Source: Burkholderia sp. BCC1644
Lineage (GTDB): Bacteria > Pseudomonadota > Gammaproteobacteria > Burkholderiales > Burkholderiaceae
Reading direction: 5' to 3'
NCBI RefSeq assembly: GCF_902833225.1
Contig: NZ_CADFEI010000017.1
Coordinates: 1 to 64,000 of the forward strand
DNA length: 64,000 nt
Part shown: positions 1-8,123 of the stretch, piece by piece
How positions within the stretch are numbered: the stretch's first letter is position 1
How the letters are laid out: every line of letters begins with the position of its first letter
Notes under the pieces: model-generated
Databases searched by the model: none
The model's input: only the letters and a program-made list of their open reading frames with translations
What the model was told of the DNA's origin: nothing
Program-made: the position numbers and the translations under genes

Positions 1-53
1 TTATCGGCTGTTAATTTTTAAAGAGCATTTCTGCGAGAAACTTCGTGTTTCTC
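1..53 (-). promoter_or_regulatory. rRNA operon leader: boxB-like hairpin and boxA antitermination signal
   Basis: Read on the minus strand, 27-18 is TGCTCTTTAA, the bacterial rRNA boxA. It is followed by the conserved AAAATTAACAGCCGATAA that precedes 16S rRNA in Burkholderia. Just upstream, GAGAAAC (53-47) and GTTTCTC (41-35) form a perfect 7-bp hairpin with a 5-nt loop, in the boxB position. The boxB-boxA order is that of a Nus-factor antitermination leader. The 16S gene itself must lie left of base 1, outside the window. Confidence 0.88.
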
Positions 54-87
54 AGCAGCGCTGCGTTTTCAGCAGCAGAGAAGCGAG

Positions 88-116
88 ATTATGAACCGTG
101 TTTCGCAGTTCGTCAA
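88..116 (-). promoter_or_regulatory. rRNA operon proximal promoter (P2-like)
   Basis: On the minus strand the -35 is TTGACG (116-111), the spacer is exactly 17 nt, and the -10 is CATAAT (93-88). An A-tract that can act as an UP element (AAAAAAGTTG, 126-117) lies directly upstream. The predicted start is near base 80, about 55 nt before boxA. With the boxB/boxA leader downstream, this is a growth-rate-type rrn promoter firing leftwards. Confidence 0.85.
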
Positions 117-248
117 CAACTTTTTTAACTACATCGTTGCGACTGCGGGGCTCAACTTCCAGGCCAGCTGCGCGCTCCAGACTGCAGCACACCACCAGCT
201 TTGCTTCCCTCTCCCGCGCCGCGTTTCCGTTAGCGCGAAAGAGGCGTG

Positions 249-277
249 ATTCTATGCAGCTCCCGGCAATCGCGCAA
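249..277 (-). promoter_or_regulatory. rRNA operon distal promoter (P1-like)
   Basis: On the minus strand the -35 is TTGCGC (277-272), the spacer is 17 nt, and the -10 is TAGAAT (254-249). The same AAAAAAGTTG decamer found upstream of the proximal promoter recurs at 298-289, so the two promoters look like a tandem pair about 160 bp apart. A short GC-rich segment follows the -10, as expected for a ppGpp-sensitive discriminator. Confidence 0.75.
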
Positions 278-409
278 GGGGTTTGACGCAACTTTTTTAC
301 AAAACCCGCATGTCGGCCGGCCAGGCATGTCCGGGCACGAGACCGCTTATGGTGCAAAGAACGGACTAGAATGTGAGGTTCTTCGCCTCTTTCTATATAC
401 GTCTTTAAT

Positions 410-1627
410 ATGCGCCAGCGAATCGCCAAACGCCTCCCCCCCGATGCCGACAAACTGGTCGGTCTGTCGCTTGCGCTCTTCGCCTCGGGCAGCCGCATCG
501 AGGATCGCTTCTGGGAAGCGAAGCTCGATGCGCTGCTCGCCAAGATTGTCCGCAACGGCAACCAGACCACGCTCGACGCAGCGCTCGACCATCTTCAGCA
601 GAATCACCCCGATGCATACGGTGCGCTGGCCGACATGGCCGAGACGCACAGCGAGTCGATGGTGATCGAGCACGACGGCCAACCGTACGATGCGCTGCTG
701 GTCGCGGTTCCGGTGCTCGCATGGACGCGCTACATGATTCCGTCGGGTCCGCTCAAGGGCGACGTCGCCGACGCGCTGCGAACGCACCTGCAGGCGCACG
801 TCCTCGCGAACGGCACGCTCGTCGGGCTCGCGCCGTTCCTCTACAGCATCGACCAGTTGCCGCGGCACCACGTCGAGACCTACCGACTTGCGCAGCAGCT
901 CGCGCACGCGGCGATCAGCCAGCACACGCCGAAGCTGAGCTTCGGCGACCTGCCCGAAACTTCGCCTATCCTGGCCGACCCGCGCTTCCTCCTTGCGGTC
1001 GTCGCCGCGCCTGCCGGCGCGCCGCTGTTCCGCTGGCAAGAAGAGGAGAACGGCAGCAGGATCGAACGCGGCCAGTGCCTCGAACAGTGGACGGCCCAGG
1101 GCGGCCCGAACCTGTCGATCGCCCTGCCCGGCTGCGAATTCGAATGCCTGCTTCCGGACGCGTACTACTCGGCCTGCCGCGATGCGGACGAGCGCATTCG
1201 TCCGCACACGGTGCGGACGGCCATTCGTTATCTGTTTGACACACTTGGTGCGGCGCCGCAGGAGTTGCGCGCGGTGGTCGCCGGCTTCGGCGAACGCCGT
1301 ATCGACGAGTATCGTGTCGGCTTCACGCGGCGTGCCAGCAATGACGTGATCTACGGCGTCGTATGGCCGCTGTACGGCCGCGAAAACGGCGACGTGTCGA
1401 TCGACAACGCGACGCTCGAAGGCGAAGCGCCGATGGAAGGGCCGCTCGAGGAAATCGTGAGCCTGCTGAAGGAATGCGGCGTAACCGACGTCCGCAGGCA
1501 CGCGGGCCGCTTCGAACCGGAATACTGCGACGACTGCGGCGTGCCGCTCTACGCGGATCCGCTCGGCGAAATCGTCCATGCGGAAATGCCGGAAGACGCA
1601 TCGCCCGCCCAGCCGCACTTCCACTGA
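410..1627 (+). CDS. DUF2863 family protein
   Basis: This 405-residue soluble protein resembles the DUF2863 family of Burkholderiales, for which I know no function. It has no signal peptide, membrane segment or catalytic motif that I can recognise. A CDDCG pair of cysteines near the C-terminus (EYCDDCGVPLYADPLGEIVH) looks like a possible metal knuckle. The ATG at 410 is the first in-frame start and gives the conserved N-terminus (MRQRIAKRLPPDADKLVGL). It has no clear Shine-Dalgarno sequence. The gene stands alone, divergent from the rRNA operon, and ends at a strong terminator. Confidence 0.8.
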   Translation: MRQRIAKRLPPDADKLVGLSLALFASGSRIEDRFWEAKLDALLAKIVRNGNQTTLDAALDHLQQNHPDAYGALADMAETHSESMVIEHDGQPYDALLVAVPVLAWTRYMIPSGPLKGDVADALRTHLQAHVLANGTLVGLAPFLYSIDQLPRHHVETYRLAQQLAHAAISQHTPKLSFGDLPETSPILADPRFLLAVVAAPAGAPLFRWQEEENGSRIERGQCLEQWTAQGGPNLSIALPGCEFECLLPDAYYSACRDADERIRPHTVRTAIRYLFDTLGAAPQELRAVVAGFGERRIDEYRVGFTRRASNDVIYGVVWPLYGRENGDVSIDNATLEGEAPMEGPLEEIVSLLKECGVTDVRRHAGRFEPEYCDDCGVPLYADPLGEIVHAEMPEDASPAQPHFH

Positions 1628-1662
1628 CCCGATGCCGCAGGCCTCCACGGCCTGCCGGTCCG

Positions 1663-1696
1663 AAGCCGCTCCGGTTCCCGCCGGAGCGGCTTTTTT
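1663..1696 (+). terminator. Rho-independent terminator of the DUF2863 gene
   Basis: AAGCCGCTCCGG (1663-1674) and CCGGAGCGGCTT (1681-1692) form a perfect 12-bp stem with a 6-nt loop, followed by a run of six T. It sits 36 nt after the stop codon. Confidence 0.93.
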
Positions 1697-1837
1697 CTTG
1701 TCCGATCGTTTTCCGCTCGAAATTTCAGACAATTCCTAAGCCTTTCAGCCTAGCAGACATCGTGTAAGGTTTTTGTCACTATCGGGGCCAACGCATGCCC
1801 GACAGCAATCAATGACTCACCCTTACGGAGATTGAAT

Positions 1838-2674
1838 ATGCGGTTCCTGATACTCGATTCAGACGCCGAGCGGCGTGATGGACTGAAAGCCCTGTTGCGG
1901 CAGATCGACCGTCACGCCAGCATCAACGATGCGCCCGACAGTTTCCAGGCGCGCCGCCTGCTGCGTGCCCAGCGCTTCGACCTCGTCGCGATCGACTGGC
2001 TCGACGTCGGCCGGCTCGGCGAGCTTCAGGCGCTCTGCAGTGCATGCTCGCCGACACCGGCCGCAGTGCTGGTCGACGAAGCGCCGCCCGACGCCGTCCA
2101 ACGCTTCTTCAACCATGGTGTCGCGGGCGTGATCCCGCATTCCACGCTGCCGCATCTGATCGTGCGAGCGCTGGAGATCGTGCTGCTGGGTGGGCACTAC
2201 ATTCCGCCGAGCGCGCTCAGCCTGCTGCCCTCCGTGGCTGCAGCACGCCACGATGCTCATTTCCAGACGCTTGCCGGATCGCTTGCACGCCGCCCGCCAA
2301 GCGGCCTCCTGTCGCCGCGGCAAGCGCAAATCATGCGCTTCGTCCACATGGGCAGCACGAACAAGATGATCGCCCGGACGCTCGGCATCAGCGAAGGCAC
2401 CGTGAAGATCCACCTCGCCAGTATCTTCCAGCAGCTCGGTGCCGCGAACCGCGCCGCCGCGGTCGCAATCTACAACGGCTGGCTGTCACCGCATCTCGAG
2501 GTGCTGCTGGCGAACCGCAACCGCGCACGCAAGCCGAACATCGGCGAACGCGGCCCGGTTCCGCTGCGCGCACAACGGAATGACCATCCGTACCCGTTGC
2601 CGGCCGCGAACGCCGGCGCGCAGGACCTGCCAATCGCCGCCGAGCCGCCAGCACGGTTCCGGCGCGGGCGCTAG
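1838..2674 (+). CDS. LuxR-type response regulator with degenerate receiver
   Basis: The 278-residue protein has an N-terminal receiver-like domain (about 1-125) and a LuxR helix-turn-helix (about 155-215: LLSPRQAQIMRFVHMG, then ISEGTVKIHLASIFQQLG). It is expected to be a transcription factor. The receiver is atypical. The acidic pair near the N-terminus reads DSD (LILDSD), a phosphoacceptor Asp is plausible in LVAIDWLD, but the invariant Lys is replaced (GVIPHST has His). No sensor kinase is adjacent. Translation probably starts at the ATG at 1838, 7 nt after ACGGAG. An in-frame TTG two codons upstream is less likely. The C-terminal 60 residues are basic and low in complexity. Confidence 0.8.
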   Translation: MRFLILDSDAERRDGLKALLRQIDRHASINDAPDSFQARRLLRAQRFDLVAIDWLDVGRLGELQALCSACSPTPAAVLVDEAPPDAVQRFFNHGVAGVIPHSTLPHLIVRALEIVLLGGHYIPPSALSLLPSVAAARHDAHFQTLAGSLARRPPSGLLSPRQAQIMRFVHMGSTNKMIARTLGISEGTVKIHLASIFQQLGAANRAAAVAIYNGWLSPHLEVLLANRNRARKPNIGERGPVPLRAQRNDHPYPLPAANAGAQDLPIAAEPPARFRRGR

Positions 2675-2749
2675 GCGAACAGTCTCGATATTGCGACGGT
2701 CGGTATGTGCGGATTCCCACCTTTGATGCTCAACGAGTAATATGGACGC

Positions 2750-3424
2750 ATGGGTTTTCTTTTCACACCGCTCCCGCTCTGGGTTGGCATCGGTGGCTGG
2801 ATCGCCGCCGTGGCCCTGCTCGCGCTCGCGCTCTGGAACCGCCCGTTCGTGCGCCTGCAGGACGCCACGCTCCAGCACGTGTGGCTCGCGCTCGTCACCG
2901 CGATTTCGGTCCTCTGGGCGTCGAATGCCTGGCTCGAAGACGGCATCGTCATGCATCTGCTTGGCGCCACGCTGCTCGTCACACTGTTCGACTGGACGCT
3001 CGCACTGATCGCGATGGGCGCCGTCACGGCGGTTGCCGCGATCATCTTCGACGCGCCATGGCAAGGCATTGGCCTGACCTATCTGATCTACGGTGCGCTG
3101 CCTGTCGCCGTGTCGGCGTTGCTGCAGCGCGCCGCGCTCGCGTGGCTGCCGCACAACCTTGCATCGTTCATCACCGGGCAGGGGTTCCTGTCGCCGGCCA
3201 TCGCGATCGTGGCGGTCGCCGCCGCAGCAGCCGGCGTCCAACTCGCGCTCGCGGATGGCGTGCCCGTCGTGATTCCTGCCGGCTATCTGCTGAACACCGC
3301 ACTGCTCGCGCTCGGCGAAGCGTGGTTCACGGGCATGGCGACGGCACTCATCGCCGTCTATCGCCCTGCGTGGGTCACGACCTTCGACGTCCGGCGCTAT
3401 CGCCTCGGCGGCCCGCGCGCCTGA
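2750..3424 (+). CDS. Energy-coupling factor (CbiM-like) transporter permease
   Basis: This is a 224-residue integral membrane protein with about six to seven hydrophobic segments. The C-terminal motif GEAWFTGMATALIAVYRPAW, followed by TTFDVRRYR, matches the CbiM-like energy-coupling-factor permease family found in many proteobacteria. Such proteins take part in uptake of transition metals or vitamins. No ATPase, T component or cobalt-binding neighbour is present, so the substrate cannot be inferred. I see no cobalamin or metal riboswitch in the 75 nt upstream. The ATG at 2750 gives a membrane segment close to the N-terminus. Confidence 0.7.
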   Translation: MGFLFTPLPLWVGIGGWIAAVALLALALWNRPFVRLQDATLQHVWLALVTAISVLWASNAWLEDGIVMHLLGATLLVTLFDWTLALIAMGAVTAVAAIIFDAPWQGIGLTYLIYGALPVAVSALLQRAALAWLPHNLASFITGQGFLSPAIAIVAVAAAAAGVQLALADGVPVVIPAGYLLNTALLALGEAWFTGMATALIAVYRPAWVTTFDVRRYRLGGPRA

Positions 3425-3541
3425 ATTTCCTCCGGACGCGCGCACGTTTCAACGCATACCGTCGGCTCCTTTCGCGGCGCGGCAGAATACGCCATCTAAT
3501 GCCGCACAACTTTTTTACGCTAAGATTGAACTCCTGTTCTT

Positions 3542-3567
3542 CATCGGGCATCTATACGTGCCCGATG
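3542..3567. repeat. Inverted repeat upstream of (or over) the start of the BspC-like gene
   Basis: CATCGGGCA (3542-3550) and TGCCCGATG (3559-3567) are perfect 9-bp inverted arms around an 8-nt loop. The right arm ends in an in-frame ATG (3565) of the following gene. In RNA this is a stable hairpin without a U-tract, so it is more likely an operator or translational control element than a terminator. Confidence 0.6.
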
Positions 3568-3594
3568 TCTCATTCGCTCCTCACCAATAACCAG

Positions 3595-4212
3595 ATGGAC
3601 AGCTCTCCTGCCTCGCTCCGGATTTTCCGGGCGCTCGGCAAGCTGGCAGCCTGTATCGCGGGCCTGTCGCTTGCGCTTCCCACACCGGCATTCGCCGACC
3701 TGCTCGACCAGCGCTCCGAACTGATCAACAAATTTGTCAACGAGATGCATGCCGATCCGCTCGCCGCCGATTGTGCGGCGCACGGCAGCTTCATCGCCAG
3801 CACGTCGACCGCATTCGACCGCGTCGACTTCGCACCGAACGCATTCGACAGCGGCAACGCGTCGATCACGCCGTGGAACGACTCGTTCGACCAGGGCAAG
3901 CAGCGCGTGAAAGTCGACAACATCGTCACGGTCGACGGCCAAGGCATTCACAGCGACGGCAGCGACCCGACGCCGCTGAAATTCCGGTGCGGCTACGTCG
4001 GCCAGCAAATGCTCGCGTTCAGCTGGAACGACCCCGTTCCGCCGCTGAAGCCGCGCGCCGAACGTTCGTCGTCGTCGACGAAGAAATTCAAGGGCAAGTC
4101 GCACCGTGGCAAGGCGAAGGCATCGGGCCGTACCGGCAAGAAGGCCGTCGCAACGAAAAAATCGAGCGGCCAGAAGAAGGTCGTGAAGAAGAAAACCGCG
4201 AAGAAGTCCTGA
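3595..4212 (+). CDS. Secreted BspC-like protein with Lys/Ser-rich tail
   Basis: The product is 205 residues from the ATG at 3595. It has a typical signal peptide (basic n-region, hydrophobic core, cleavage after PTPAFA near residue 34), a compact domain of about 120 residues with two conserved Cys (ADCAAHG and FRCGYVG), and a strongly basic tail of about 60 residues rich in Lys, Ser and Gly ending KKKTAKKS. The folded part resembles the BspC-domain proteins of Burkholderia; this is recalled, not searched. The tail could bind nucleic acid, LPS or other polyanions. The start is uncertain: ATG 3565 adds 10 residues and falls inside a hairpin, and neither start has a good ribosome binding site. 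Confidence 0.55.
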   Translation: MDSSPASLRIFRALGKLAACIAGLSLALPTPAFADLLDQRSELINKFVNEMHADPLAADCAAHGSFIASTSTAFDRVDFAPNAFDSGNASITPWNDSFDQGKQRVKVDNIVTVDGQGIHSDGSDPTPLKFRCGYVGQQMLAFSWNDPVPPLKPRAERSSSSTKKFKGKSHRGKAKASGRTGKKAVATKKSSGQKKVVKKKTAKKS

Positions 4213-4238
4213 TACGACCGAGCGGCAACGACAGACGC

Positions 4239-4276
4239 AAAAAAGCCGGGGCATCCTGAGATACCCCGGCTTTTTT
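4239..4276. terminator. Bidirectional Rho-independent terminator
   Basis: AAAAAAGCCGGGG (4239-4251) and CCCCGGCTTTTTT (4264-4276) form a 13-bp stem including A and T flanks, with a 12-nt loop. It works in both directions between two convergent genes. Confidence 0.93.
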
Positions 4277-4294
4277 CATACGACGACGATACGC

Positions 4295-5449
4295 TTACGC
4301 GAACGTGTCGACGTGCACCAGGATCGCGGCCAGCATCGCCGCGCCGAGCGCCGCGCTGCGCTCACCATTCCAGCCGACGCGCTCGTCGGGCAGGTTCGCG
4401 TTGTCCTTGAACGGCATCTCGAGCGTCAGCGACAGGCAACCGAACTGATGGCCGATGTACTTCGACGCGAGCTTGAGCGCATCTTCCTTGTACTTGCTTG
4501 CCGCATAACCGTGCTCGGTCTGGAAGTCGGGGCTCGCGACCTTGAACGCGTCGATGAACGCAGTCTGTTCCTTGCCCTGCTGCGCGGTAAAGCTCGGCAG
4601 CATCTCCGAACCGGCGACGAACACGTACGGCAGATCCTCGTCGCCGTGAATATCGAAGAACATGTCGCAGCCAATCGCATGGATTGCGTCGCGCACGGCC
4701 AGCACCTCGGGGCTGCGTTCGGCATCCGGCGCCATCCACTCGCGATTCAGGTTCGCGCCTGCCGCGTTGGTGCGCAGGTTGCCATGCACGCTGCCGTCCG
4801 GGTTCATGTTCGGGACGATGTGGAACGTCACGCGATCGTAGAGCTTGCGCGCAACCGGATCGCCGGCCCAGTCACCCCATCCTGCCAGCCGCTTGACGAG
4901 CCCCTCGACGAACCACTCGGCCATCGACTCGCCCGGATGCTGGCGCGCGATGATCCACACCTTCTTCTTCGGCGCGTCGTCGGTTTCCGGCGTGCCGAGC
5001 GTCAGCAGCGACATCGGACGGCCTTCGACCGTGCGGCCTAGCTCGACGACGCTCGCCTGCGGCAACTGCTGGACCGCGCCGAGAAACGCCGCGTGGCGCT
5101 CTTCCGAGTACGGTTCGAAATACGCGTAATAGATGCTGTCGAACTCCGGCGTATGGTCGATGGTCATCGTCTTGCCGTCGAACGTCGTCGGCACGCGGAA
5201 CCAGTCGACCCGGTCGTAGCTCGCCACCGCGTGGTAGTTACGCCAGCCCGACGGATACGCGCAGTCGGCCGCGTTCTCGAACGTCATCACGCACCGCTCG
5301 CCACGCGCGCCCGTCAAGCGGTAGTAAAACCATTGCGCGAATTCCGAGCGGTTGTCGCCGCGCACGCGCAGCCGGATCGCGTCGGGGCTGTCGCACGACA
5401 CGACGTCGATTGCGCCTGCGTCGAAATTGCTGGTGATCGAAAGGGCCAT
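4295..5449 (-). CDS. M14 family cytosolic zinc carboxypeptidase
   Basis: The protein has 384 residues from the ATG at 5449, which has AGGAGAG just upstream; a longer frame exists but lacks support. An N-terminal beta domain (about 1-130) precedes the catalytic domain, as in cytosolic carboxypeptidases of peptidase subfamily M14D. Zinc ligands are visible as HPGE (His171, Glu174) and DIHGDED (His268). The likely catalytic Glu is in LTLEMPF (Glu344). There is no signal peptide, so it should act in the cytoplasm and trim C-terminal residues from peptides or proteins. The physiological substrate in bacteria is unknown. Confidence 0.88.
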   Translation of the reverse strand: MALSITSNFDAGAIDVVSCDSPDAIRLRVRGDNRSEFAQWFYYRLTGARGERCVMTFENAADCAYPSGWRNYHAVASYDRVDWFRVPTTFDGKTMTIDHTPEFDSIYYAYFEPYSEERHAAFLGAVQQLPQASVVELGRTVEGRPMSLLTLGTPETDDAPKKKVWIIARQHPGESMAEWFVEGLVKRLAGWGDWAGDPVARKLYDRVTFHIVPNMNPDGSVHGNLRTNAAGANLNREWMAPDAERSPEVLAVRDAIHAIGCDMFFDIHGDEDLPYVFVAGSEMLPSFTAQQGKEQTAFIDAFKVASPDFQTEHGYAASKYKEDALKLASKYIGHQFGCLSLTLEMPFKDNANLPDERVGWNGERSAALGAAMLAAILVHVDTFA

Positions 5450-5537
5450 CTGTCTCTCCTGTGTCGACCGGAGCGCGCGGTGTACCGCGTGCCCGGCCTC
5501 ATGCATGCGCCGGCCGTCTCGTGAACGGCCGGCTGGG

Positions 5538-6320
5538 TCACTCGCCGACTCGCCGGCGATATACGTAAGTCGAATCGTTCGACGCAGCCGCGTCGAACGC
5601 ATACCCTTCCGTCGCGAAATCCTTCAGCGCCTTCGGGTCGGTAATACGGTTCTCGACGATGAAACGCGCCATCAGGCCGCGGGCACGCTTCGCGTGGAAG
5701 CTGATGATCTTGTAGCGGCCGCCCTTCCAGTCCTCGAACACCGGCGTGATGACGGGCGCGGCCAGCAGCTTCGGCTTGACCGACTTGAAGTATTCGGTCG
5801 ACGCGCAGTTGACCAGCACACGTGCCGCGCCGCTGCGCGTCTCGAGCTGCTCGTTCAGCGCCCGCGTGATGCGATCGCCCCAGAACGCATACAGATCCTT
5901 GCCGCGCGCGTTCGCAAAGCGCGTGCCCATCTCGAGCCGGTACGGCTGCAGCAGGTCGAGCGGACGCAGCAGCCCGTACAGGCCCGACAGCACGCGCACG
6001 TGCTGCTGTGCATAGTCGAGATCGGCCGACGACATCGATTTGGCGTCGAATCCTTCATATACGTCGCCGTTGAACGCAAGCACGGCCTGCTTGGCATTGG
6101 CCGGCGTAAAGGTTCGCGACCAGTCGGCGTAGCGCTGGAAATTCAGGCGCGCGAGCGGATCGGAAATATCCATCAGCGTCGCGATGTCCTGCGGCGACAG
6201 TTTGCGCAGGCCGTCGATCAGCTCGGACGCGTCGTCGACGAATGCAGGCTTCGTGTAAGACTGGACGTGCGCGGGCGTATCGTAGTCGAGGGATTTGGCT
6301 GGAGAGAGAACGATTATCAT
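5538..6320 (-). CDS. yaaA: Peroxide stress protein YaaA (DUF328)
   Basis: This 260-residue protein begins MIIVLSPAKSLDYDTP, the hallmark of YaaA. It carries the conserved RYADWSRTFTPANAKQAVLAF and SFHAKRARGLMARFIV blocks. In E. coli, YaaA belongs to the OxyR regulon and lowers intracellular unincorporated iron during hydrogen peroxide stress, limiting Fenton damage to DNA. The full family length is present. The gene is divergent from the PIN-domain gene, with only 57 bp between the two starts, so both promoters must overlap there. Confidence 0.93.
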   Translation of the reverse strand: MIIVLSPAKSLDYDTPAHVQSYTKPAFVDDASELIDGLRKLSPQDIATLMDISDPLARLNFQRYADWSRTFTPANAKQAVLAFNGDVYEGFDAKSMSSADLDYAQQHVRVLSGLYGLLRPLDLLQPYRLEMGTRFANARGKDLYAFWGDRITRALNEQLETRSGAARVLVNCASTEYFKSVKPKLLAAPVITPVFEDWKGGRYKIISFHAKRARGLMARFIVENRITDPKALKDFATEGYAFDAAASNDSTYVYRRRVGE

Positions 6321-6377
6321 AGAGGCTCGCTGGCACGCCGTGCCTTGCGGTCAGACGAAAACCACCGATTGTAACGA

Positions 6378-6875
6378 ATGACCCGCTCTCTCGCCCCGCA
6401 TGCCGCACACCGCGTCGTGCTCGACTCGAACGTCTGGATCGACATCCTCGTATTCGACGACCCCGCTACGCGCCCGATCCGGGCTGCGCTGGAACGCGGC
6501 ACGCTTGCCGCCGTGATCGACGGCCGCTGCCTGACCGAGCTCGAATACGTGCTCGACTATCCGCAGTTCCAGTCGCGTGCCATCGACAAGGCAGCCGCAC
6601 TCGCAACCGTTGCCCGCCTCGCAAGCCTCGTCGAGCCGCCGCCCGTCGACCCCGACGCGCCGCCGCTGCCGAAGTGCAAGGACCGCGACGACCAGAAGTT
6701 TCTCGAACTCGCCCGCGCCGCTCAGGCCGAGTGGCTCGTGTCGAAAGACCGCGCGCTGCTGAAGCTCGCGAAGCGCACCGCACGCGACTTCGGCTTCCGG
6801 ATCGCGCAGCCCGCGCCGTTTACCGAGGCCTGCGCGCTCGACGCCGTGCCGGCCACGACAACCACGCCGGCCTGA
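6378..6875 (+). CDS. PIN-domain putative toxin/ribonuclease (PIN family, TIGR00305-like)
   Basis: This 165-residue protein has a PIN fold: Asp16 in VVLDSNVWID, Glu54 in CLTELEYVL and the acidic CKDRDDQKFLELA block can supply the metal-binding acids of the nuclease. The WLVSKDRALLKLAKR segment fits PIN family proteins usually annotated as toxin components. No antitoxin gene lies next to it. The upstream gene is divergent yaaA, and the downstream gene, 33 nt away on the same strand, is an aminotransferase. It may be an orphan housekeeping RNase rather than a toxin. Confidence 0.8.
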   Translation: MTRSLAPHAAHRVVLDSNVWIDILVFDDPATRPIRAALERGTLAAVIDGRCLTELEYVLDYPQFQSRAIDKAAALATVARLASLVEPPPVDPDAPPLPKCKDRDDQKFLELARAAQAEWLVSKDRALLKLAKRTARDFGFRIAQPAPFTEACALDAVPATTTTPA

Positions 6876-6908
6876 CCTACGCCGCACCACCCGAATTCGA
6901 CCGTATCG

Positions 6909-8081
6909 ATGAACGCTCCTTCAGACATGCCAACGACTCCCGTTTTCCCCTCGCGCCTGCCGAACGTCGGCACGACGATCTTCACGGTCATGAGCACGCT
7001 TGCCGCCGAAAAAGGCGCGGTGAACCTCGGCCAGGGCTTCCCGGATTTCGATTGCGATCCGCGTATCGTCGACGCGGTCGCGGCCGCGATGCGCAACGGG
7101 CACAACCAGTATCCGCCGATGGCCGGCGTCGCGCCGCTGCGCGACGCGATCGCCGACAAGATCGCGCAGGTCTACGGCCGGCGCTACGATCCCGCCACCG
7201 AGATCACCGTGACGGCCGGCGCGACGCAGGCGCTGCTGACGGCGATCCTGTGCGCGGTGCATCCGGGCGACGAAGTGATCGTCATCGAACCGACCTACGA
7301 CAGCTACCTGCCGTCGATCGAACTCGCCGGTGGCACGCCTGTATTCGTCACGCTCGAGGCGCCCGACTACACGATCCCGTTCGACCGTCTCGCGGCCGCG
7401 ATCACGCCGAAGACGCGGATGATCCTGATCAACACGCCGCACAACCCGACGGGTACCGTGTGGCGCGAGGCGGACATGCGCAAGCTCGAGGACATCGTGC
7501 GCGGCACCAACGTGCTGATCCTGTCGGACGAAGTGTACGAACACATGGTCTACGACGGTGCGCGCCACGAAAGCGTTGCGCGCTACCCGGAACTCGCCGC
7601 ACGCAGCTTCATCGTGTCGAGCTTCGGCAAGACCTATCACGTGACGGGCTGGAAGGTCGGCTACGTCGCGGCGCCTGCCGCGCTGACCGCGGAATTCCGC
7701 AAGGTCCACCAGTTCAACGTATTCACGGTGAACACACCGATGCAGATCGGGCTCGCCGACTACCTGCGCGACCCGGCGCCGTACCTGTCGCTGCCCGGCT
7801 TCTACCAGAAGAAGCGCGACTTCTTCCGTGCCGGCCTCGAGCGCACGCGCTTCAAGCTGCTGCCGTGCCCGGGCACGTACTTCCAGTGCGTCGATTACTC
7901 GGCGATCAGCGACCTGCCCGAAGCGGAATTCTCGAAGTGGCTCACGTCGGAGATCGGCGTGGCTGCCATTCCGGTGTCGGCGTTCTATCACGAGCCGCAC
8001 GAATCGGGCGTCGTACGCTTCTGCTTCGCGAAGCAGGAAAGCACGCTCGCGTCCGCGCTCGAACGACTCGCCTGCCTGTAA
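6909..8081 (+). CDS. PLP-dependent aminotransferase (YbdL/methionine aminotransferase-like)
   Basis: This 390-residue fold-type I aminotransferase has the motif SFGKTYHVTGWKVGY, in which Lys241 is the expected PLP Schiff-base lysine. NLGQGFPDFDCDP, NTPHNPTGTVW and LSDEVYEHMVYDG are further signatures of the class-I/II family. Overall it looks most like YbdL and kynurenine/glutamine aminotransferases, which prefer methionine, glutamine or aromatic amino acids and act in methionine salvage. It starts 33 nt after the PIN gene and is probably co-transcribed with it. A GC-rich hairpin (8090-8110) without a T-run follows the stop. Confidence 0.87.
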   Translation: MNAPSDMPTTPVFPSRLPNVGTTIFTVMSTLAAEKGAVNLGQGFPDFDCDPRIVDAVAAAMRNGHNQYPPMAGVAPLRDAIADKIAQVYGRRYDPATEITVTAGATQALLTAILCAVHPGDEVIVIEPTYDSYLPSIELAGGTPVFVTLEAPDYTIPFDRLAAAITPKTRMILINTPHNPTGTVWREADMRKLEDIVRGTNVLILSDEVYEHMVYDGARHESVARYPELAARSFIVSSFGKTYHVTGWKVGYVAAPAALTAEFRKVHQFNVFTVNTPMQIGLADYLRDPAPYLSLPGFYQKKRDFFRAGLERTRFKLLPCPGTYFQCVDYSAISDLPEAEFSKWLTSEIGVAAIPVSAFYHEPHESGVVRFCFAKQESTLASALERLACL

Positions 8082-8123
8082 GGTCCGCACGGGCGGCCAC
8101 TCGCCGCCCGGCGGAAACCGCGC

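Noticed and set aside
52..665. Short ORFs across the first 670 bases on both strands
   Set aside because: They overlap the rRNA promoters and leader or the DUF2863 gene in another frame, and their translations are low in complexity.
2707..3498. 501-codon frame running into the BspC-like gene
   Set aside because: Only the last 205 codons look like a protein. The first part is the shadow of the ECF permease.
8090..8110. CGGGCGGC/GCCGCCCG hairpin as a terminator between the aminotransferase and GST genes
   Set aside because: It has no T-run on either strand and could be random in GC-rich DNA; kept only as a remark.
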